Shown here: piece by piece, positions 23,621-29,141 of the stretch
How the letters are laid out: each line of letters begins with the position of its first letter
Numbering within the stretch: the stretch's first letter is position 1
NCBI GenBank assembly: GCA_045580145.1
Contig: JAZNNI010000014.1
Span: 1 to 29,141 of the forward strand
Length of the DNA: 29,141 nucleotides
Origin: UBA1738 sp045580145
GTDB lineage: Bacteria > Bacillota > Clostridia > UBA1381
Reading direction: 5' to 3'
Notes under the pieces: generated by a model
What the model saw: the letters and a program-made list of their open reading frames with translations, nothing else
The model's database searches: none
What the model was told of the DNA's origin: nothing
Position numbers and translations under genes: made by a program

Positions 23621-24800
23621 CGAAAACACCTCCAAGTTTTTTAAAATCGTCAAAGAAAGTTGGGTATGATTTTTTGACGGATTCTGCACCGATAATTTCA
23701 ACCTTGCCTGTGCATATACAGGACGCGATTGCGGCTGACATAACGACTCGGTGGTCGCCAAAGCCGTCCACTCTGCCGCCTGAAAGCGAGCCTGTGCCCT
23801 CGATAATCATTCCGTCTTCTGTTTCTTTTGCGCAGCCACCGAGGTTGTTTATACACTCGGTCATAGCTAAAAGCCTGTCGCTTTCTTTGAGTCTTAAACG
23901 TGCTGCACCGCGGATAACCGTCCTGCCTTTTCTGCTTGCAGCAAGTACGGTCAATATAGGCACAAGGTCAGGGATTTGCGATGCGTCAATCTCGGTTTTG
24001 TCCAAAAGATTTAAAATCTGCATATCCCCTTGATGCGAGGTTGTATTCATTCCGTCTGTTTCTATATTGCCGCAAATTTTATTTGCCACAACCCAAAACG
24101 CTGCAGATGACCAGTCGCCCTCTGCATATATTTCACCTGGGCTTGTATATTTTTGTGGCTTTATCGTGTAGACATTATCCGATATATCAATATTTACCCC
24201 AAACTGTTTTAGAGTTTCAATAGTCATATCCACATAAGCCGCAGAGTTAAGAGGAGAAGTCAAAATTATCTTACTTTCCTCATTGAGTAGGGGAAGGGCA
24301 AATAAAAGCCCTGTAAGATACTGCGAGCTTATACTGCCCGAAATCTTGTATTCTCCGCCTTTTAAGAGTCCTGATGAGTTCATCGGTAATTTGTCCGAAT
24401 CGACATTTACGCCGTGAAGACGAAGCTGATTTGTAAGCTCAGCAAATGGTCTTTCGGGGAGTCTTCCTGACCCGTTAAACTTGCATTTTTTTGAAATTGC
24501 CGCTGAGACGGGCAAAAGAAAACGTGCAGTTGAGCCGCTTTCACGAAAATTCAGCTCAGCATTTTCTTTTTGTCCCGAAATCGGAGTTATTAAAACCCCG
24601 TCGGAGAACTTTTCCCAATCCCCACCCAAAGTTTTGATACAATCAAGGGTTGCATCTATGTCGTCGGAGAAATTGTTGATATGAATTTTAGTTGGTGCAT
24701 CTGCAAGGGCCGCAGCTATAATTTTTCTGTGCGAATCTGACTTCGAAGATACTGCAAAAACCTTGCCCGAAAGCTTTTCGGGAGTAATTATAACCTTCAT
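23604..24800 (-). CDS. aroA: 3-phosphoshikimate 1-carboxyvinyltransferase (EPSP synthase)
   Basis: 398 residues with the two-domain EPSP synthase pattern. SSKSDSHRKIIAAALA holds the lysine and arginine that bind shikimate-3-phosphate, RESGSTARFLLPV replaces the classic glycine-rich LGNAGTAxRP loop, SSQYLTGLL follows, and RLRLKESDR and DGFGDHRVVMS close the PEP site. The reaction joins shikimate-3-phosphate and PEP. The altered glycine-rich loop is the only unusual point and is typical of divergent Clostridia enzymes. Start ATG overlaps the aroB stop by four bases (ATGA). Confidence 0.94.
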   Translation of the reverse strand: MKVIITPEKLSGKVFAVSSKSDSHRKIIAAALADAPTKIHINNFSDDIDATLDCIKTLGGDWEKFSDGVLITPISGQKENAELNFRESGSTARFLLPVSAAISKKCKFNGSGRLPERPFAELTNQLRLHGVNVDSDKLPMNSSGLLKGGEYKISGSISSQYLTGLLFALPLLNEESKIILTSPLNSAAYVDMTIETLKQFGVNIDISDNVYTIKPQKYTSPGEIYAEGDWSSAAFWVVANKICGNIETDGMNTTSHQGDMQILNLLDKTEIDASQIPDLVPILTVLAASRKGRTVIRGAARLRLKESDRLLAMTECINNLGGCAKETEDGMIIEGTGSLSGGRVDGFGDHRVVMSAAIASCICTGKVEIIGAESVKKSYPTFFDDFKKLGGVFDVYDR

Positions 24801-25855
24801 TGATTTATTCCTTTTTCAATATATTGTAAAAGCTCTGCGGTTGTGACCTTGAAAAGCACGCATTTTCCGCATTTTTTTGGAAGAACAAGTGTTACGCTGC
24901 CACCTGAACGCTTTTTGTCAGAAAGGGTTACGTTAAAAAGTTCTTCCGAATTATATTCGCACGTAGTTGGAAGTCCGCACTTTTTTAAAGTGGAAACAAG
25001 CATTTCATATGTTCCGCTTTCGCAAAATCCGTTTTTCTCTGCGGCATTTGTTATAATAACCATACCGATTGCTACCGCGTGACCGTGTGTGACTGTAAAA
25101 TTACTGCATTTTTCGATTGCGTGACCGATTGTGTGTCCGAAGTTTAAAAGCTGACGAAGTCCTGTGTCGAATTCATCACAGTTTACTACATCACGCTTTA
25201 TGCTGATGCAGGAAGCTATAATATCTTCGATATTTTCCTTAAAATTGCCGCTCATTTTTATAAACAAATCGTTATCGGCAATCATTCCACACTTTATTGC
25301 CTCCGAAACTCCGTCCGAGTAAGTTTCATCATCTAAGGTAGAAAGTGTGTCGGTATCACAGATTACAAGAGATGGCTGATGAAAAGCGCCTGCAAGGTTT
25401 TTGCCGCTTTTCAAATTTATACCTGTTTTTCCACCGACTGAAGAATCAACTGCCGCCAAAAGAGTGGTAGGGATTTGAATAAACTTTATTCCGCGAAGGT
25501 ATGTCCCTGCCGCAAAGCCTGCCATATCCCCTGTCACGCCGCCACCTAAAGCGATAATAATATCACTCCTCGTAAGCTTATTTTCTGCTAAAAATTCAAG
25601 TATTTCTATGTACGTATCTGAATTTTTTGATTTCTCACCGTTTTTGAAGGTAAAGCAGACTGTATCAAATCCTGCATCAATAAGGGAGTTTCTGACAGTT
25701 TCGCCATATAGGGGGAAAACTTTGCTGTCACTTATAATTGCGACGCGGCATTTCGGGAGAATTTCCGAAACTAATTTGCCGACATCCTTCAAAATGTTCT
25801 TTGATATTATTACGTCATATTCAGTTGAAGCATTAATGTGAATTTTTTTCATCAT
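24797..25855 (-). CDS. aroB: 3-dehydroquinate synthase
   Basis: 352 residues. Typical NAD+ and active-site blocks are GGGVTGDMAGFAAGTYLRG and IPTTLLAAVDSSVGGKTGIN. Metal-ligand histidines lie in NFGHTIGHAIE and THGHAVAIGM. The enzyme cyclises DAHP to 3-dehydroquinate, the second step of the shikimate pathway. Two adjacent ATG codons can serve as start; both lie behind AAAGG. One base separates it from the tyrA stop, and it shares ATGA with aroA. Confidence 0.95.
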   Translation of the reverse strand: MMKKIHINASTEYDVIISKNILKDVGKLVSEILPKCRVAIISDSKVFPLYGETVRNSLIDAGFDTVCFTFKNGEKSKNSDTYIEILEFLAENKLTRSDIIIALGGGVTGDMAGFAAGTYLRGIKFIQIPTTLLAAVDSSVGGKTGINLKSGKNLAGAFHQPSLVICDTDTLSTLDDETYSDGVSEAIKCGMIADNDLFIKMSGNFKENIEDIIASCISIKRDVVNCDEFDTGLRQLLNFGHTIGHAIEKCSNFTVTHGHAVAIGMVIITNAAEKNGFCESGTYEMLVSTLKKCGLPTTCEYNSEELFNVTLSDKKRSGGSVTLVLPKKCGKCVLFKVTTAELLQYIEKGINQ

Positions 25856-25856
25856 T

Positions 25857-26702
25857 CTATTCCTTTCCGCAAAGCTTGTCGGACAGATTCTTTTTTTCTC
25901 TGCCGTCCTTTAACAGATTAAAAAGGGTATCCTTGTCACCGGTTCTGATTGATGATGAATATTCTTTGAGTCTTTCAATCAGAGAGTCAATTTCGTCTGC
26001 GAGATTTTCCCGATTATCCAAAAATAATTCTGTCCACATAACTTCGTTAAGGTGTGCAACACGGGTTAAGTCACGGAAACTTCCTGCCGAAAAGCCTGTG
26101 TGGCAAAGGGCAGACGGACTTTTTATATAACCGCTTGAAACAACGTGTGCAAGCTGGGATGTATAGGCAATAATTTTATCGTGCTCGTGAGGCGAAGACA
26201 TCTGAATTCTCGTAAACCCGATTTTTAAGAATGCATCTTTTAAGAAATCTACTTTTTCCTGTGGTGTTTCGGGGTATGGAGTAAGAATTAACGATGCTCC
26301 TTTAAAAAGGTCAGGGACAGATGCATCATATCCGAATTTTTCAAGACCTGCCATAGGGTGCATACCTATAAAGGTAAAGCCATAATCCCGTGCTATTGGA
26401 TGAATACCCGAGCAAACCTTTTCCTTAACGCCGCCACAATCGGTAATAATCGTGTTTTTGCCGATTTTGTCTGCATTTTCTTTTACAAAATTGATTGCAG
26501 CTTCTGGGTAAAGTCCTAATACAACAATATCACATTCGTCAAAATTTCCATCAAATTCTCTGTCTATTGAACCATCAATAAGTGCCTTTTTTGTCACAGA
26601 ATTATCTTTATCATATCCCAGTATATCATAGTTCGTGAACTTTTTAAAGGCCTTTGCGATAGAGCCTCCGATAAGTCCAAGACCGATTATTGCAATTTTC
26701 AT
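25857..26702 (-). CDS. tyrA: Prephenate dehydrogenase
   Basis: 281 residues. The N-terminal NAD-binding motif IGLGLIGGSIAKAFKK is at residues 5-20. The IGMHPMAG block carries the active-site histidine, and TSQLAHVVSSGY is the substrate-side helix. No C-terminal ACT domain is present, so Tyr control may come from the leader or from another residue set. The enzyme oxidatively decarboxylates prephenate to 4-hydroxyphenylpyruvate, the Tyr branch. It overlaps aroF by four bases (ATGA). Confidence 0.94.
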   Translation of the reverse strand: MKIAIIGLGLIGGSIAKAFKKFTNYDILGYDKDNSVTKKALIDGSIDREFDGNFDECDIVVLGLYPEAAINFVKENADKIGKNTIITDCGGVKEKVCSGIHPIARDYGFTFIGMHPMAGLEKFGYDASVPDLFKGASLILTPYPETPQEKVDFLKDAFLKIGFTRIQMSSPHEHDKIIAYTSQLAHVVSSGYIKSPSALCHTGFSAGSFRDLTRVAHLNEVMWTELFLDNRENLADEIDSLIERLKEYSSSIRTGDKDTLFNLLKDGREKKNLSDKLCGKE

Positions 26703-27703
26703 CTTACTGCAAATGGCAGAACTGCGTCTACCGCCTTCTTAACGTCATCAAATTGCTCAGGAGTTAAGGACTGGGCGCCGTCACACAGAGCTTTTGTCGG
26801 GTCGTTATGCACTTCAATCATAAGACCGTCTGCGCCTGCTGCCGCTGCTGCAATAGACATAGGCTTAACAAGTTTTGAGATACCGGTTGCATGGCTCGGG
26901 TCGATTACTACAGGTAGGTGCGAGAGTTGATGAAGTAGAGGAACTGCTGACAAATCAAGAGTGTTTCTTGTAGCTGTTTCAAAGGTTCTTATTCCGCGCT
27001 CGCAGAGGATTACTTTTTCATTTCCGCCTGCCATAATATATTCGGCACTCATTAAAAGCTCAGAAAGTGTTGAAGATAAGCCTCTTTTTAAAAGTATTGG
27101 CTTGTTTGTTTTTCCAAGTTCCTTTAATAGCTCGAAGTTCTGCATATTTCTTGCGCCGACTTGAATTACGTCAACATCGGTAAAGAGTGGGAGATGGGAT
27201 AAATCCATAATTTCTGTAACTATCGGAAGCCCTGTCTTTTCCTTTGCCTTTAAAAGAAGCTCAATTCCGTCGCCGCGAAGGCCCTGGAATGCATAAGGCG
27301 ATGTTCTCGGCTTAAATGCGCCGCCACGAAGAAATGATGCACCGCTTCTTTTTACTCTTTCAGCAATATCGGTGAGCTGTTCTTCTGATTCAACAGAACA
27401 AGGACCTGCGATAAAGGAAAAATGTCCGCCACCGATTTTTGCATTGCCGATTTCGATGATAGTATCTTCGGGATGGAATTTTCTGTTGGCATTTTTGTAT
27501 GGCTCCTGAACACGCTTTGCACTTTCAACAATATCAAGAGTTGACAGCATATCAATATCCATACCTGAAGTATCACCGATTAATCCTACAATGGTAGTGT
27601 GCATACCTTTTGTCAGATGAACTTCAAGGTTTTGTGATTTTAGCCAGGTTGTTAAGTTATCAAGCTGGTTTTTGTCGTAGTTTTCTTTTAAAATAAGAAT
27701 CAT
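26699..27703 (-). CDS. aroF: 3-deoxy-7-phosphoheptulonate (DAHP) synthase, type I-beta with N-terminal FRP/ACT-like domain
   Basis: 334 residues. An N-terminal ferredoxin-like regulatory domain (about 1-70) is followed by the catalytic barrel. Catalytic markers are FIAGPCSVESEEQ, GGAFKPRTSPYAFQG, the DVIQVGARNMQNFELL strand, CERGIRTFE and VIDPSHATG. The enzyme joins PEP and erythrose-4-phosphate, the first committed step. In this family the N-terminal domain gives feedback control by Tyr or Phe. ATG start with GGAAGGAAG upstream. It is the first structural gene of the operon and lies behind a Phe/Tyr attenuator. Confidence 0.96.
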   Translation of the reverse strand: MILILKENYDKNQLDNLTTWLKSQNLEVHLTKGMHTTIVGLIGDTSGMDIDMLSTLDIVESAKRVQEPYKNANRKFHPEDTIIEIGNAKIGGGHFSFIAGPCSVESEEQLTDIAERVKRSGASFLRGGAFKPRTSPYAFQGLRGDGIELLLKAKEKTGLPIVTEIMDLSHLPLFTDVDVIQVGARNMQNFELLKELGKTNKPILLKRGLSSTLSELLMSAEYIMAGGNEKVILCERGIRTFETATRNTLDLSAVPLLHQLSHLPVVIDPSHATGISKLVKPMSIAAAAAGADGLMIEVHNDPTKALCDGAQSLTPEQFDDVKKAVDAVLPFAVR

Positions 27704-27733
27704 TTTATTCGCTTCCTTCCTTGTTTGACAATT

Positions 27734-27768
27734 AAAAACGGGGATTGCGTGTTACTCGCAATCCCCGT
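27734..27768 (-). terminator. Attenuator terminator before aroF
   Basis: A perfect 12-bp stem (27757-27768 with 27738-27749, loop AGTAACA in the RNA) is followed by five U. It stands between the leader peptide stop and the first structural gene, so transcription must pass it to reach the aro genes. Confidence 0.93.
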
Positions 27769-27864
27769 CAAAATACCAAAATGATTTCTAACAGTATGAC
27801 AAGCAACACAACAAGGCCTTACTAAAGTAATAAGTAAAGCCATAAAAGTATTCAAATGTGCTGC
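27748..27864 (-). promoter_or_regulatory. Four-segment antiterminator/terminator switch of the aro operon
   Basis: Segment 2 (27799-27810, inside leader codons 23-27) can pair over 12 continuous bases (four G.U) with segment 3 (27748-27759), which includes the terminator loop and parts of both stem arms. This antiterminator excludes the terminator. Segment 1 (27857-27864, leader codons 5-7) can pair over 8 bases, one G.U, with part of segment 2 (27803-27810), which frees the terminator to form. A ribosome stalled on the Phe/Tyr run covers segment 1 and favours 2:3; a ribosome at the stop codon covers segment 2 and favours termination. Pairings are seen in sequence; the mechanism is inferred from the trp/phe model. 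Confidence 0.8.
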
Positions 27865-27877
27865 AAATGTGTCTCAT
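27788..27877 (-). CDS. Phe/Tyr-rich leader peptide of the aro operon
   Basis: A 29-residue ORF from ATG 27875-27877 to TAG 27788-27790, with AGAGG (27887-27891) nine bases upstream. Residues 8-18 read FEYFYGFTYYF: four Phe and four Tyr in eleven codons, plus a further Tyr at 28. It lies between a consensus promoter and an intrinsic terminator, directly before DAHP synthase and genes for both Phe and Tyr. This is the pattern of a ribosome-mediated attenuation leader, sensing charged tRNA-Phe and tRNA-Tyr. It has no expected function as a protein. There is no Trp codon, in line with the lack of trp genes in the operon. Confidence 0.88.
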   Translation of the reverse strand: MRHICSTFEYFYGFTYYFSKALLCCLSYC

Positions 27878-27908
27878 TTATAGTATCCTCTGTTCTTATT
27901 TTTTAACA

Positions 27909-27937
27909 ATTATAGCACTATGATTTTTGTTTGTCAA
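27909..27937 (-). promoter_or_regulatory. Perfect consensus sigma-A promoter of the aro operon
   Basis: On the minus strand TTGACA (27932-27937), 17 bases, TATAAT (27909-27914): exact consensus. The predicted start near 27902 leaves a 25-base 5' end before the leader peptide. Confidence 0.9.
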
Positions 27938-27959
27938 GATTTTTTTAAAAATTAATTTC

Positions 27960-27988
27960 TTGTTTTTGCTGTGGATGTATTGTATAAT
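27960..27988 (+). promoter_or_regulatory. Candidate promoter of the pseudouridine synthase gene
   Basis: TTGTTT (27960-27965), 17 bases, TATAAT (27983-27988), 18 bases before the TTG start. Confidence 0.6.
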
Positions 27989-28006
27989 TAAATTGAGGTG
28001 AAAGTT

Positions 28007-28912
28007 TTGCGTGAATTTGATTTGACGATTACGGATAATTTTGATAATAGAGATATAAAATTTATCTTGAAGGAATATTTTGGACTATCAGAGCATATGA
28101 TAACACGACTGAAAAAAGGCGAAGGAATACTTCTAAATGGTGAGACAGCATTTGTTATAAAAAAGGTAAAGACAGGAGATAGCTTGAAGATTGTGTTGCC
28201 TGAGGAGGCTTCCCGAAATATTGTGCCTAACGATATTCCGCTTGATATCCTTTATGAGGACGAGGATATTCTGGCAGTAAATAAGCCTTCTGATATGCCG
28301 ACGCATCCGTCAATAAAACATTTTGAGGGAACGCTTGCAAATGCAGTTATGCATTATTATCGTGATATACCTTTTACCTTTCGTGCGGTAACACGCCTTG
28401 ACAGAGATACTTCGGGAGTGGTAGTTATCGCCAAAAATGCGGTCGCACAGGACAAGCTCGCAAAACAAATGGTGACGGGAGAGTTTAAGAAGCAGTATAT
28501 TGCCCTTGCAGTCGGGGTACCAAAAGAAAGGTCAGGCAGAATCGATGCACCGATAAAAAGAGAAAAAGAGGGAATTATAAAAAGATGTATTGCGCCTGAT
28601 GGGAAAAGGGCAGTTTCCGACTATGAGGTGATAGAAGAAAGGTGCGGAATGAGTCTCGTACGTCTTATTCCGCATACAGGACGAACTCATCAGTTAAGGC
28701 TTCACCTTTCACATATTGGAACACCGATTTATGCGGATTTTCTATATGGTGAAGATGTAGAGGACGAAAGAATACGCTTGCATTGTGAAAAGGTGGAGTT
28801 TATGCAGCCTTTTTCAAATAGCAGGATAGAAATTAAAGCACCCCTTCCGCCTGATATGGATATAGAAAATCTTGTGAAAGTAAAAAAAGAGTTGAAAAAT
28901 GTATTGGAATAA
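28007..28912 (+). CDS. RluA-family 23S/tRNA pseudouridine synthase
   Basis: 301 residues. An N-terminal S4-like RNA-binding domain (about 10-70, with KFILKEYFGLSEHMITRLKK) precedes the RluA catalytic domain. The catalytic aspartate is D132 in the signature TRLDRDTSGVVVIAKN, and the C-terminal PHTGRTHQLRLHLSHIG block is typical. It isomerises uridine to pseudouridine in ribosomal or transfer RNA; which site is not readable. The start is TTG 28007, six bases after GAGGTG; an in-frame GTG at 27998 belongs to that ribosome site. It diverges from the aro operon. Confidence 0.93.
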   Translation: MREFDLTITDNFDNRDIKFILKEYFGLSEHMITRLKKGEGILLNGETAFVIKKVKTGDSLKIVLPEEASRNIVPNDIPLDILYEDEDILAVNKPSDMPTHPSIKHFEGTLANAVMHYYRDIPFTFRAVTRLDRDTSGVVVIAKNAVAQDKLAKQMVTGEFKKQYIALAVGVPKERSGRIDAPIKREKEGIIKRCIAPDGKRAVSDYEVIEERCGMSLVRLIPHTGRTHQLRLHLSHIGTPIYADFLYGEDVEDERIRLHCEKVEFMQPFSNSRIEIKAPLPPDMDIENLVKVKKELKNVLE

Positions 28913-28920
28913 GGTATAAT
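28892..28920 (+). promoter_or_regulatory. Candidate promoter of the phosphohexomutase gene
   Basis: TTGAAA (28892-28897), 17 bases, TATAAT (28915-28920), overlapping the 3' end of the pseudouridine synthase gene, 45 bases before the next ATG. Confidence 0.65.
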
Positions 28921-28965
28921 TAATATATTGGAATGAACGTATAAAATTGAAAGGGAAGTGAAAGT

Positions 28966-29141
28966 ATGCAAGACTACAGAGTTGATTATGAAAGATGGAC
29001 AAAATGCAGTATTTTATCAGATGCAGAAAAACAGGAGCTTTTGGATATTGCAGGCGATGAAAAGGAGATAGAGGAACGTTTTTACCGTGAGCTTGAGTTC
29101 GGAACAGCCGGAATGCGCGGGATTTTAGGCATAGGTAAAAA
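28966..29141 (+). CDS. Phosphoglucomutase/phosphomannomutase, N-terminal part
   Basis: The gene begins at ATG 28966 behind AAGGGAAGTG and runs off the window after 58 codons. The visible end, RFYRELEFGTAGMRGILGIG, is the N-terminal signature of the alpha-D-phosphohexomutase family in its phospho-sugar mutase branch (about 560-580 residues when complete). It interconverts hexose-1- and hexose-6-phosphates. The catalytic phosphoserine motif is beyond the window, so sugar preference is unknown. Confidence 0.88.
   Translation, partial: MQDYRVDYERWTKCSILSDAEKQELLDIAGDEKEIEERFYRELEFGTAGMRGILGIGK

Noticed and set aside
23621..23761. Longer N-terminus for chorismate synthase
   Set aside because: The 47 extra residues lie inside aroA, lack a ribosome site and match no family; GGAGGTG before 23620 fixes the start.
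27704..27907. T-box riboswitch in front of aroF
   Set aside because: No T-box consensus (TGGNACCGCG) or stem I motif was found; the leader peptide explains the terminator better.

Overview
The window is AT-rich and reads as the chromosome of a low-GC Firmicute, most likely an anaerobic member of the Clostridia. The basis is a CotJC-type manganese catalase, a DacF-type carboxypeptidase, Obg/MltG, a NifS-NifU pair, an ACT-fused DAHP synthase, purine-rich Shine-Dalgarno sites, frequent GTG/TTG starts and sigma-A promoters with 16-17 bp spacers. Genus cannot be set by eye. No IS, prophage, CRISPR, tRNA or rRNA was seen.

Layout. 1-358: 3' end of a manganese catalase. 433-3886 (minus): a four-gene surface-glycan operon (glycosyltransferase, GT4, LicD, TagD-like cytidylyltransferase). 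3887-4532: gene-free, holding structured-RNA copy 1 and a row of hairpins. 4533-6648 (minus): a parallel beta-helix hydrolase and a DMT transporter broken by one frameshift. 6792-9600 (minus): trkA-trkH potassium uptake. 9775-14851 (plus): D,D-carboxypeptidase, obgE, mltG and a MATE exporter. 14839-15732 (minus): PflX-like radical SAM protein. 15861-17987 (plus): YnbB-type PLP enzyme and a metal exporter. 17988-18419: structured-RNA copy 2. 18420-19550 (minus): tmcAL. 19750-21363 (plus): nifS-nifU. 21410-27703 (minus): aromatic amino acid operon aroF-tyrA-aroB-aroA-aroC-pheA with its own leader. 28007 onward (plus): RluA-family pseudouridine synthase and the start of a phosphohexomutase.

Two non-coding systems stand out. 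(1) About 260 nt of RNA-like sequence occurs twice, at 4074-4339 (+) and 18083-18333 (-). Each copy has a promoter with 17-bp spacing, a long hairpin whose stem sequence differs between copies while pairing is kept, a conserved apical loop that can form an 11-bp pseudoknot with a downstream segment, a tandem of competing hairpins ending in a U-tract, and a conserved 3' domain that ends as an intrinsic terminator. I do not recognise the family. (2) The aromatic operon is preceded by a 29-codon leader peptide in which 8 of 11 consecutive codons are Phe or Tyr. A four-segment 1:2 / 2:3 / 3:4 attenuator follows. This is a trp/phe-type ribosome-mediated attenuator in a Firmicute, where T-box or protein control would be more expected.

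Within the aro operon the genes nearly touch or overlap, covering DAHP synthesis, 3-dehydroquinate synthesis, EPSP synthesis, chorismate synthesis and both prephenate branches. The aroD, aroE and aroK functions are not in the window.
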